Source: Parus major | Taxonomy: Eukaryota > Chordata > Aves > Passeriformes > Paridae | NCBI RefSeq assembly: GCF_001522545.3 | Contig: NC_031769.1 | Coordinates: forward strand, 68,376,640-68,440,639 | Reading direction: 5' to 3' | Length of the DNA stretch: 64,000 nucleotides | In this document: positions 12,240 through 21,437 of the stretch, in pieces | Numbering within the stretch: the first letter of the stretch is position 1 | Layout: each line of letters opens with the position of its first letter | Notes under the pieces: model-generated | What the model saw: the letters and a program-made list of their open reading frames with translations, nothing else | Database searches by the model: none | Told to the model about the DNA's origin: nothing | Translations under genes and position numbers: made by a program

Positions 12240-13368
12240 TGGAGAATCAACAAAGCCTGTAACTTTTAACTTCTTTGAAAGGATAAAGAGAAATGGATAA
12301 ATTCATTTGCAGGGCTTTGGTGTGGTGGGGTTTTTTGGTTTGGGTTTTTCTTTTTTTAAGCCTGAGATTAGCTCAGCAGGAGTCTCTGAATTTTTAGGAC
12401 AGCAGAGCAGGCAACATGTCCTTCCGTTTTAGCAGCTTAGGGCAGAGGTAAAAAAGGATGTAAAAAATTGGACTGAGTATTGTCAGCTGACCCGGTATCC
12501 TCAAACTATAATGAAAGTGAGATTAAATTGACAAAACCTGCCTTTGTTGCTGGAGGTACTGCCAGTATGTAACCAGTGCTTGTGCTCTCTGGAAATGCTT
12601 GAGAATCCTGAGGAGCCAAGCAATGCTCATTCTTCCTAGTGGGAAACAATAGAAGTACTAGTTAGGGCAGATGTCTTTCTGTACCAGCACTGAGCACGCA
12701 GCTGTATAGAAAATCACTGTATTATGTTGGTGCTCTGTGATAGGGAAGTGTTGAGTGTGCAGCTTGCCCCCAGCATAATAGTAAGGGAAAAATAGTGCCA
12801 AGATACTTACTCTCAAAGTAAATTCAGAATCTCAAATGCTCAATCTTTTAAAAATACATTTGTATTAAATTATCAGAGTGACAAAATCAAAGATGGATTG
12901 AAGAAAGCATATGCTGTCTAAAATGTGTTGCTGATGTTAATCTTTTAATTCCCCATTATCCTAAGTTTCGAAATGGGAGAAGGCCATTTTGCAACTGGAG
13001 CTCCTGTTTTTTCCACTTGAGTACAAGTAGCAGGCCAAACTAGATTTCTCCTCAATCTTTTTCATAATTTAGCCTTGTAAGCAAAATAAGATTATCTTGT
13101 AGTTCCATTTAATTGGGTTTTTTTCCTGCCCAGCCAGTACCAGGCACACTGTGTGTGCATGACTGTCTATCAAAGGCTGGTGGTAGAAACCTCATGAAGT
13201 CATTTTCTTTCCTCTCCTGGAGGGAGACTTCAGATGAGGTGTCTGTCTTGCTATGCTCCTCATCCTCTCTTTTACCACTTTCAACCTAAGTTGCCCTAAG
13301 TGGGGGGAAATAACGCTGGTAAGCTTTTGGATGAAACTTGCACTGAAGGAAATGGAAAGTGCAAATAC

Positions 13369-13390
13369 TTTTTTTTTTTTTTTTTTTTTT
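13369..13390 (+). repeat. T22 homopolymer
   Basis: An uninterrupted run of 22 T. It could be the A tail of a minus-strand retroposed sequence, but I recognise no body sequence beside it. Confidence 0.9.
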
Positions 13391-16300
13391 AACCCAAAAG
13401 ATGCATATCTAATTTTTGAAGAGGGGGCCAAAATCTAATTTGATGTGGGAGATGAATTTTATAGAATTGATTGGGAAGGTTTGCTGTTTGGGGAAACCTT
13501 GATGAATACAGTATTAAGTCTCCTCTGTGGTAGAATACCAACAATCCAGTCTGAAATTTTCTTTACGTTGAAAACAAGTTTGTTTTCATCTTTGAGGGGA
13601 ATCCCTATGTTAATTTTAAACCTTTCCAGTTCTAACTCTGAAGTTGATCCTGTCATCGCGCTGCTAGAGCAATGTAAATAAACATACATGACTAACGCAA
13701 TTATGCTACCAAGCACCAAGAATGAACTCCCTTGACCAAAAAAAAGGTATTAAATCTATAAAAATACCAACTGTAAGTAATGTATATAAAATTAAGTCCA
13801 AAATGAAATTTTTAATGGCATAGGTTACTTTCAGCTGAGTGGAACAGCCTTTTCAAAGCTAACAGGTGCTTCAAAGAAAGTCGTTAAAATTTGGTTGGTC
13901 TTTATTTCAAAGCATTTACTCAAAAAAGTGCTTTCCCCCTTTTTACTTTTTGAAATTTTAACAGGTGTAATAAAAGTTCATGAATCAGAGATGGATGTTT
14001 GTCTAGAAGACTGTTTTGATTTCTTACTCCATCGTGCAGAAGCTGCCTGCTTTGCTTCTCTGCAGTCTGGGAAGTTGGTGTCCAATCCTTTTCCACACAG
14101 CAGAAAGGGCATGGGCGGCACTGCCTCAGTCACAAGCACAGATTGGTGTCTTGCGAAAGGTGGCGAGACAGCTCAGCTCTTGTGAAGGCAAGACCCTATT
14201 GCCACATAGAGAACTAAAGATGTCAGAGAAAGAGATATCCAGGGCTGGATGCAGCTGTTTGCCTCTTTCCAATCCAAACCATGGGGGCCTATGGATCCCG
14301 ACAAGAAGTGAGGATGGTTGAGGGATGAGTACAGTAAAAGGCATCTGAAAGCCAGGAGCTGTTTGCTATGTTGGACCCTAAGGATATTATCCAAGTATCT
14401 CATCCAGCTGCCTTTCCTGATGAGCGCAATTAAACCCCATGAAATAAACCATAATTGCAGGTTGGGCGTGCTTTAAGTGTTTTACAGTGGCATTATCTGC
14501 TCTGTAAGTGCTTCCAGCCAAAAAGGATCCACTCCACACCTGTAGCATTTGCAACACTGGCAGGATGAAAGGCAATCTCCCATTTTAGGAATGCACTCTG
14601 AAGAAGTGAGGAAGTTCAGGTTAGCCTGCCACCATCCTGGTTAAGAATGAGGAAAATACACATTCAAGCTTCATGGGTAGTACCTTTTCCTATACTTTTT
14701 ACATGCAGAAAACTGTTTTTAAAAGCATTCTATACAACTGACAGCTGTTTCCTAGGCAGCAGTGTTGGGCCACACATTGAGCAAACCAGATGAGAGACTG
14801 AGCAATAAATAGTGGCACGCACCTGATAGCAGAGAATTATGTGCATCCATGCAAGTCTCTACATGAATATTGCTTTCAAGGCATATCATCCAGCTTGGCA
14901 GAGATACCACAGATCCGTGGGTACTGTGGTCTCACGGACAGAAACAAACATGAAAGGTCATGTGGTTGGTGGTTAGTTTTACTCTGGGTGAGTTTGAAAG
15001 CTCTTGCAGGAACAAAGGCGTGCAGAGTAAATGAATGCTGGCACGGGAGGGAGCAGCACTTAATGCCTGGAACTGAGGGAAGCACGGCCATAGTGGGTGG
15101 CACAGACAAATGCTTCACTGGACACAGCACCAAAAATCATTTACAGAGCCTTTGGCTGTGGGAGGAGTGGCTTGCTAATTTGCATATATGCAAATTCCCC
15201 ACCTGTGGGCACAGTCTTAGTAGCCTCTTTCAGTAAAACCAGTTTTTAAGCTGTGCTCCAACACCATAAGGCAATGGACCTCTTCAGATGTCATAATTGT
15301 ATTTACCTATATTGCTCTAAATGCTTCTTTCAGGTTACTCAAATTTAGTTTACTGTTGCTGGGTTTTTTGGTTGGTGGTGATGGTGGTTTTGATTTTTTC
15401 CTAGAATAGAAAACCTCTGCAGATTTTCAGAAAAAAAAAAAGTGGCAGTGTCCTTGCTCACTGTGAGTGCAAACACATCCTGCTTGTTTCGTGCCTGCTC
15501 AGGCAGGGCTTTAAACAATCATTTGCTTCTCTCCAACTTCCCTGCTCATGAGCCAAGGAAATAAAAGGGTGGGCAGGTCACCAGGAACCAGGATTGCTGC
15601 TGAAAGCCTGTTGATGTTAACACAAAGGTACAGGGAAAAGGTGTCTGCTTTCAGGTTGTTGGGAAGTTTGGAGTTCCCAGGCATTACAAACTTTTCTACC
15701 TCATTTGTTAATAATGCATCTGCTGTACAGCAGGCATCTGGGAAGCCACTGAAGAAGGAGCAGGCTTTCCCAGGATCCTGTCTGGTCAGTTGCCTGACCA
15801 TGGATAAGAAAGCCTTCTCAAGAAAAGAATCTGTCCCTCATGCTACCAGAGCTGACTGATGCCTGATGGCAATGCTTTCACCTCTCTTAAGTGTCAAAAG
15901 AGCTCTCTGCAGGTGAGCTGCTGCTTGTATTCCTAATCAAGCTCCAATTCTTTGTACAGCTAATTCTTCTTATAAGTCTGATTAACTTTGGTGGGCTGAC
16001 TCACATAAAGGTAAATGTGTGTGGAAGGACTTGCAGGATGAGATCTTGAGTAGTCAGCATCTTATTCTGCTACCTAAAAGCCCCATAATGATTTCTTAGC
16101 TGACTTTGCACTGATTGCATGTTCCTTAATAAACCCTGAGCTTCTCTTGCCACTTCTTCCGTCTGCCTCCAAAACCATATTGCCTTTGTTTTGGATGTCT
16201 TTTTAACTGTTGTTTTATCCTGCTGAGCTCAGACAAACAAGCAAGGTGAAAAGCAGAACTGTGATGCAAACTCTTGACACTGTAATAGATGTTTATCACC

Positions 16301-17152
16301 CATTCAGGTAGCATGATAATTGCTTTTAAGGTGCCGCTCCCTTCAATTAGAGCCATACAGGTCAGATGCAATGCTTTTGACATTTAATGTTAAGACCAAG
16401 GCATTAAATGTGCATAATTTTGTTTTGCTTTTTTACAGAGTCCAAATTTGTCATTCTTCAAGGCACAGCTTTTGTTTTCCATGACTCAACACTAATACCC
16501 TTGCTTGAAGCAAACACTTCTCAGGATTTTCCCATGTGTTTTTATATTTTTTGGTACAGTCTCAGCTGTGCTTGGTTTTAGCAAGCTTTCTGGTGAACCG
16601 TGACCACTATTTTCCTACTAAACTTTTTTAAAAAGCTGGGACCTATCATTCCTATAGCAAAAAGCTGAATGTAGAGTTGGTGAGGAAAAAGCATCATCAC
16701 TAAATCCCTTTCAAACAAGAGTATCTCATAAATTTTTGCTGTACATGTTTCCATCAGGAATCAGTTACGAATTATGAAACTCTTACTTATTGTGTCCTCA
16801 GTACACTGTTCATTTAGCTGCCCTCACTTGCATTTCTACATGCAAAATACCTTTAAATACCATAAGCAAAATCAGTGATATTTTCAATTCCTCCTTACAA
16901 AAGACCATTGATTTTATATGCATATTTTGCATCTGTCCTGCACTGATCTACTCTTCGGGCTTTAAAAGTGATCTTGCTAGAATGCTGCTTACCCAGATGG
17001 GGTTTCTATGTTACTCAACACCTCAGTCTGATGCATTTTCAGTTGCAGGACCAATTGCATTAGATTGAATCACCAGCACAGTGACAGACTGAATGAGCAT
17101 CCAGGTTGGTTATGGTCATTCTGATTTCCTCTATCAGTTGTTCCATTTAAAC

Positions 17153-17190
17153 CATGGAAATGGTTACATGGAAATGGTTACATGGAAATG
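17153..17190 (+). repeat. 14-base tandem repeat, 2.7 copies
   Basis: The unit catggaaatggtta is present twice without change and followed by a partial third copy (catggaaatg). Confidence 0.95.
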
Positions 17191-17539
17191 TCAAGTTACT
17201 TTCAGTGTCGAGAAACCTCTTTTTCTTCATTCTCCTTCAGTGAAAGAATATAAAGGTGATGATGTTACTTGGTTGACAGATCCCTTTCCTGCATTTCTGT
17301 CATCAGAAGCCATCCTCAGCTCATTATTGCAAGCACCTTACTTTTGGGAGACTTTCATATGGATAGAGATGGGATGAGCTTGTGGTCCAGCATTAAGCCA
17401 TGCTGTGAGTTACACACACGCCCTGGTGAGGTACAGCCCTTAGTCCACGATTCCACAGAGCATCATCAATCTTATCTGAACTCATTTCACTTGCTGTCCT
17501 GCAATCTCTGTCCATTTTAACCCCCGAGAACTCAACCAT

Positions 17540-18040
17540 CCGCAGCCAACGCCGCTTCACACACACATCGGCAGGCGGGAGCGCACACAAGACAGATGAG
17601 AGGACACCGCCTCGTTCCCTTCAGTTTCCCTGGCGGGGTCGAGACCAGCGAGCTCCCGGCTCCCGCAGGGTCCCGGGGGGGTCCCGCCTTTCGCGGCCGA
17701 GCCCCGAGCCCGGGGCGAGCGGCGGCCGCTGGGTGGCAACAGCCGCCCGCCGGAGAGGGGAGAGGCGAGGAGGGAGAGGGAGAGGAGACAGGAAGAGAGG
17801 GAGGCAGGGGAGGATGCTGGCACTAGGTATGGTGCCGAGTGCCTCCCCGTGCCCCGCTAAAAAACAGACTCCAGAACCATTAAACGCTCTGAGCGCCTCC
17901 TCGGGTACCTGGAAAGGCGCTGTTTCGTACATGCCAGAAACCGATTCCTCGGTCCGACCTCGAAACAAATCCCGGCATCACCGAGGACACGGGTGAGCTC
18001 CGTTAGGGGAATTCTTCTCGTTTGGATGCGAAGGCTTCCC
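17540..18040. promoter_or_regulatory. CpG-rich patch upstream of BCL2 (candidate promoter or first exon region)
   Basis: Sharply higher GC and CpG than the surrounding intergenic DNA, with NotI-like and other C/G palindromes (gcggccgc) near 17.72 kb. It contains a purine-rich G tract (17752-17818) and a possible splice donor (ggGTGAGC, GT at 17993). It lies about 3 kb before the BCL2 start codon. It could be the upstream part of the BCL2 CpG island, or the promoter of an unannotated transcript. No TATA box or coding frame can be assigned. Confidence 0.55.
17752..17818 (+). promoter_or_regulatory. G-rich polypurine tract, possible G-quadruplex
   Basis: Nearly pure purine with three C interruptions and G runs at 17757-17760, 17772-17774, 17778-17780, 17799-17801 and 17807-17810. 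Loops are uneven (11, 3, 17 and 5 bases), so a stable quadruplex is possible but not assured. Human BCL2 is known to have a quadruplex-forming G-rich element near its P1 promoter. Equivalence is not shown here. Confidence 0.4.
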
Positions 18041-18649
18041 CTTCTGTTGGAGGGAAAGCTGCTCACCCTTCCCACACCAGTGCCATTTACTCAGAGGAGT
18101 AGCCACCCTGTGAACTACGCGTGACAGGTCCGTGCCTGAAGGAACCATGTCTAAAAACAGACTTGGAGGGCAGGGTGCATTCATTCCCAGTGCCCTCTGT
18201 CAGAGAGCACTCATGGTCACATCTTTGTTTACGCATTTTATTCCTTTTAGGTTCGGGGTAGTTTATAAATGAGATTATCATCCCAATCACCCTTATATCG
18301 ATAAAAACTGGCAGAATTTATCAAACGTGTCTTTCCCCCTCCTGTACTGAGCAGAGAACAGTGCCGGGAATGTTCTTCTCCCGTTCGGCTTGGCATTTCC
18401 CCGGTATGGTGCCCCATTTCAGCCGGGGCAGTCCCGGCATCACACATCCCTGGCCCCCGGTGTCTCTGCGCGGGATGGCAGGGGGGGCTGAGCCATCGCT
18501 ATATCCCAGCTCTGTGGGTTTAACCAGTTTTAAAGGTTAACTCTGCTTCTTTGGTCAACTCCAGATTGACCTCATATTCAAGCAGTCCCAATAGCCCCTC
18601 TTCAATGTAAAAAAAAAAAAAAAAATAATCTTCAGGCTGGTCGGAGGGA
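18041..18649. other. non-coding stretch between two CpG-rich patches
   Basis: Moderate GC, with no gene seen. It ends in an A17 run at 18609-18625. Open frames on both strands are short and overlapping. Confidence 0.55.
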
Positions 18650-19740
18650 CAAACCTGAGCTCCGTTCCTACAAGAAGTCCTAAAACCCAGCTCCCTGCGT
18701 GTCCCATCGCCTGAACACGAGCTGGGCGGGCGGCCTGCGCGGAGCAGGTGTGCGGGAGCCTGCACGGCCGGGGCGGCCGCGGGGAGAGGGGCACCGGCAG
18801 AGCCGGGCCGGCGGGATCGGCGCCGCACGGGCTCCGCGCAGGGCCGAACCAGAATGCACGGAGCCCTGCACGCCTGCAGCGGGCCGCTTGGCTTTTTAAA
18901 AAGGTGTATCCGGACTTCTTTTTTTTTTCCCCTCCCTGTTTCATCTATTAAAAAAAAGAAAAAAAAAAAAANNNNNNNNNNNNNNNNNNNNNNNNNNNNN
19001 NNNNNNNNNNNNNNNNNNNNNNNNNNNNNNNNNNNNNNNNNNNNNNNNNNNNNNNNNNNNNNNNNNNNNNNNNNNNNNNNNNNNNNNNNNNNNNNNNNNN
19101 NNNNNNNNNNNNNNNNNNNNNNNNNNNNNNNNNNNNNNNNNNNNNNNNNNNNNNNNNNNNNNNNNNNNNNNNNNNNNNNNNNNNNNNNNNNNNNNNNNNN
19201 NNNNNNNNNNNNNNNNNNNNNNNNNNNNNNNNNNNNNNNNNNNNNNNNNNNNNNNNNNNNNNNNNNNNNNNNNNNNNNNNNNNNNNNNNNNNNNNNNNNN
19301 NNNNNNNNNNNNNNNNNNNNNNNNNNNNNNNNNNNNNNNNNNNNNNNNNNNNNNNNNNNNNNNNNNNNNNNNNNNNNNNNNNNNNNNNNNNNNNNNNNNN
19401 NNNNNNNNNNNNNNNNNNNNNNNNNNNNNNNNNNNNNNNNNNNNNNNNNNNNNNNNNNNNNNNNNNNNNNNNNNNNNNNNNNNNNNNNNNNNNNNNNNNN
19501 NNNNNNNNNNNNNNNNNNNNNNNNNNNNNNNNNNNNNNNNNNNNNNNNNNNNNNNNNNNNNNNNNNNNNNNNNNNNNNNNNNNNNNNNNNNNNNNNNNNN
19601 NNNNNNNNNNNNNNNNGGGCAGCGGCGCCGCGGCCGCGGTCCCCATCGGCACCAGTCACACCGCACACACGCCCCGTCCGCGCCCCTCTTCGGCAGCGCC
19701 AGGGGCTCTTCCTCCGCCGATACAAAGCTGCTCGGGAAAT
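18650..19740 (+). promoter_or_regulatory. BCL2: BCL2 promoter CpG island, interrupted by assembly gap
   Basis: Very GC- and CpG-rich sequence at 18720-18890 and again at 19617-19720 flanks the N gap. It probably contains the main TATA-less BCL2 promoter (P1 in human, about 1.4 kb or more before the start codon). A 12-base palindrome CTTTTTAAAAAG at 18892-18903 could be a TATA- or MEF2-like site. The start site itself is not visible and may lie inside the gap. Confidence 0.6.
18972..19616. other. assembly gap (645 N)
   Basis: An unbroken run of N, preceded by an A-rich run (aaaaaaagaaaaaaaaaaaa) and followed by gggcagcggcgccgcggc. The homopolymer and high-GC flanks explain the sequencing failure. 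Open frames that cross it are artefacts. Confidence 0.99.
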
Positions 19741-19795
19741 GGCAGCAGTCAAAAGCAATTTTCCTTCTTTATTTTTATTTTCGTTTTTCAATTAA
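19739..19795 (+). CDS. upstream ORF, 18 codons, in BCL2 leader
   Basis: ATG at 19739 to TAA ending 19795, product beginning MAAVKSNF. It is a leader ORF and not a protein gene. Start context has A at -3 and G at +4, favourable for initiation. Translation is unproven. Confidence 0.35.
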   Translation: MAAVKSNFPSLFLFSFFN

Positions 19796-19935
19796 TTTTT
19801 TTTTGCGCTCTTGCTTGTGAAAAAGAATGAATTTCCTAAATATATACGATTTTTTTTTTTAATTTTTAATTTTTTTGGTGTGTGCGTGCGTGTGTGTGGA
19901 AGCACCGGGTTCCTGCGATCGGTGTCTGAATCTGA

Positions 19936-20094
19936 ATGAAACTACGTAAATGCATATGTCTGTACGTTGCACTGGAGGGAAAAACAGAGCACTTCTGCGA
20001 GAGCTTGGATTCAAATGTGGTTCATCTGGTCTCCAGGATTTTCCGTCTCTTTGGGGTTGTTCGCCTTCCCGGGCTGCGAGGCGGGATTTTCTGA
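19936..20094 (+). CDS. upstream ORF, 52 codons, in BCL2 leader
   Basis: ATG at 19936-19938 to TGA at 20092-20094, product beginning MKLRKCICLYVALEG. It overlaps the 69-codon frame that starts at 19950 in a different frame. No family is recognised. Confidence 0.3.
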   Translation: MKLRKCICLYVALEGKTEHFCESLDSNVVHLVSRIFRLFGVVRLPGLRGGIF

Positions 20095-20159
20095 GCTTTG
20101 ACACATCTTTGGAGATGTCTGTTAAACAGGAGTCTGGGAAAAAACATTTGAAATCGTAG
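19950..20159 (+). CDS. upstream ORF, 69 codons, in BCL2 leader
   Basis: ATG at 19950, with a second in-frame ATG at 19956, to a stop ending at 20159. The product begins MHMSVRCTGGKNRALL. No domain is recognised. If it is on the mature leader it would limit scanning to the BCL2 start. Confidence 0.3.
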   Translation: MHMSVRCTGGKNRALLRELGFKCGSSGLQDFPSLWGCSPSRAARRDFLSFDTSLEMSVKQESGKKHLKS

Positions 20160-20313
20160 AAATATTTTTTTTGCCCCATTCCCATCCCCTTGGTGACTTG
20201 AAGCATCAAAGCGACCAGAACTTAACGCTTCTGAAGACTTGTGATGTTTGGATTTTATTGTTGCTATTTTTCTTTTAGAGGAAACTTGACAGAGGAACAT
20301 ATTTATAGCCCAA

Positions 20314-20547
20314 GTAAGTACTTTACAGAGGAAATTTAGTTTGTGTAACTTAACAAAAAAACCCAAAACCTAGCGTTGAGGTTTCTAGCATAAAGTGCGT
20401 TGGATTAATGTCCATCCAAGGCTGCTTAGCAAATCGTGTTGAATTGCAGTTCTTACAGTGTGTGTTCGTCCGGTCCTTCGTGTCCATGGTAGTCCAGCAC
20501 CTAGGGGAAAATGCACCTGATTTTGAGTCGGTATAATATTTTTTAAG
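20314..20547 (+). other. BCL2: probable intron in the BCL2 5' UTR (acceptor uncertain)
   Basis: The donor caa|GTAAGTA at 20314 is a strong consensus and sits in the same context as the donor of the short leader intron of human BCL2. The human acceptor context (ttcag|catcacagagg, from memory) aligns with tttcaacaccgaggagg at 20553-20569, where AG reads AA at 20557-20558. The nearest usable acceptors are AG at 20546-20547 after a T-rich run (used for these coordinates) and AG at 20564-20565. The intron may also be retained. Confidence 0.45.
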
Positions 20548-20721
20548 ATGTATTTCAACACCGAGGAGGAAATGGTCCTAAAGTAAATTTATAATAAGTA
20601 ATAAATGTGCACCTGGAAGTAAAGTATTTACAACATTTTAATCCCTATTTATGCTGTGCATCTCAAAGGAGGAAACACTGAGAAGACAAAAGTACCTCCA
20701 AGACCCCAAGAACTCCCCAGC

Positions 20722-20760
20722 ATGAATGAAACCGTGTCCAATACAATAACTGGATTATAA
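20722..20760 (+). CDS. short upstream ORF, 12 codons, probably equivalent to the human BCL2 uORF
   Basis: ATG at 20722 to TAA at 20758-20760, 146 bases before the BCL2 start, A at -3. The product ends TGL. The human gene has an 11-codon uORF starting 119 bases before its start codon and reported to repress translation. As I recall its sequence, it ends in the same GGATTATAA. A second ATG at 20726 opens a 7-codon frame ending at 20749. Confidence 0.5.
   Translation: MNETVSNTITGL
20738..20760 (+). promoter_or_regulatory. BCL2: CCAAT and TATAA pair, candidate BCL2 P2 promoter
   Basis: CCAAT at 20738-20742 and TATAA at 20756-20760, 13 bases apart and about 110 bases before the start codon. The human P2 promoter is described as having a CAAT box and TATA element just before the coding exon. 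The spacing between CCAAT and TATAA is shorter than in most promoters, so function is tentative. Confidence 0.4.
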
Positions 20761-20867
20761 TTTTTGGTGTTATTAATTTTATTACTATTGGCTGCTTTAC
20801 TTTTTTGGGTTCATCCTGCTCCTCTTCTTCCTCTCTCCCTTCCTTTTGCTGCTTCCTCTTGGGAATT

Positions 20868-21437
20868 ATGGCTCATCCGGGGAGAAGAGGCTATGATAAC
20901 CGGGAGATAGTGCTGAAGTACATCCACTATAAACTCTCCCAGAGGGGATACGACTGGGCTGCCGGCGAGGACAGGGCACCCCTGTCTCCAGGTCTCTCTG
21001 CTCCTGCTGCTGCTGCTGGGACTTCCTCTGATCACACTGGGCTGGTGTCTCCGCACCCCGAGCCCCCCGGCTCGGCTGCTGCTAGCCACGCGCCCCCGGC
21101 CGAGGGGCTGCGCCCCGCACCCCAGGTCGTGCACCTCGTCCTGCGCCAGGCGGGGGATGAGTTCTCCCGACGCTACCAGAGGGACTTTGCCCAAATGTCT
21201 GGCCAGCTGCACCTGACACCCTTCACGGCCAGGAGCCGCTTCGTGGCCGTGGTGGAGGAGCTCTTCCGAGACGGGGTTAACTGGGGCAGAATTGTGGCCT
21301 TCTTCGAGTTTGGCGGTGTGATGTGTGTGGAGAGCGTCAACCGGGAGATGTCTCCCCTCGTGGACAACATTGCTGCCTGGATGACTGAGTACCTGAACCG
21401 GCACCTGCACCACTGGATCCAGGACAACGGAGGCTGG
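20868..21437 (+). CDS. BCL2: apoptosis regulator Bcl-2, first coding exon (residues 1-190)
   Basis: ATG at 20868 (ttATGG, A at -3, G at +4) opens 190 codons ending in TGG before the donor gtaagt at 21438. The protein blocks apoptosis by binding BH3-only proteins and Bax/Bak at the outer mitochondrial and ER membranes. BH4 is at about residues 10-30 ([15 protein letters not shown]). A Pro/Ala/Ser-rich flexible loop follows at about 31-86, then BH3 at about 92-103 ([12 protein letters not shown]). BH1 is at about 131-150, containing the invariant NWGR at 138-141. The start of BH2 (WIQDNGGW) is at 183-190. The rest of BH2 and the C-terminal membrane anchor are on the next exon, outside the window. 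The family length in birds is about 233. No in-frame stop or shift. The upstream in-frame extension lacks an ATG, so this start is preferred. Confidence 0.98.

Larger units (their letters stand above)
8869..12260 (+). other. KDSR: KDSR 3' untranslated region (end inferred)
   Basis: AT-rich sequence after the KDSR stop with no long frame. The distal end is placed at the AATAAA at 12234-12239, which is followed about 60 bases later by a strong GT-rich stretch, the usual arrangement of a cleavage site. Earlier AATAAA hexamers at 10046-10051 and 12088-12093 could give shorter forms. An antisense CR1 end sits at 10861-11003. The stop-proximal boundary is certain. The 3' end is inference. Confidence 0.6.
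12261..17530. other. intergenic region between KDSR and BCL2
   Basis: About 5.3 kb with no gene, RNA or complete mobile element that I can support. It has open frames of 60-131 codons in several frames around 13.2-15.9 kb, but they overlap one another, lack splice or family signals and are probably chance. Local features are a T22 run at 13369-13390 and a small 14-base tandem repeat at 17153-17190. Composition shifts to CpG-rich from about 17.53 kb. Confidence 0.7.
19617..20867 (+). other. BCL2: BCL2 5' untranslated leader (visible part)
   Basis: The segment from the gap to the BCL2 start codon. It resembles the human leader as remembered in several short blocks: a GT-rich stretch near 19876-19898, cacttctgcga near 19990, ggaaacttgacagagg at 20280-20295 followed by caaGTAAGT, gcacctgatttt near 20511, and ccaata...ctggattataa before the CDS. 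It contains several upstream ATGs (separate entries) and a probable leader intron. Where transcripts begin cannot be seen. Confidence 0.7.

Noticed and set aside
14841..15236. 131-codon open frame in the intergenic region
   Set aside because: Isolated, with non-ATG or weak start options, no recognisable domain, and open frames on the opposite strand as well. Likely chance.
18520..19791. Long open frames on both strands crossing 18972-19616
   Set aside because: They exist only because N positions contain no stops. The real sequence is missing.
20805..20867. In-frame upstream extension of Bcl-2 by 21 codons (Ser-rich)
   Set aside because: It begins with TTG, not ATG. The ATG at 20868 has a strong context and matches the family start.
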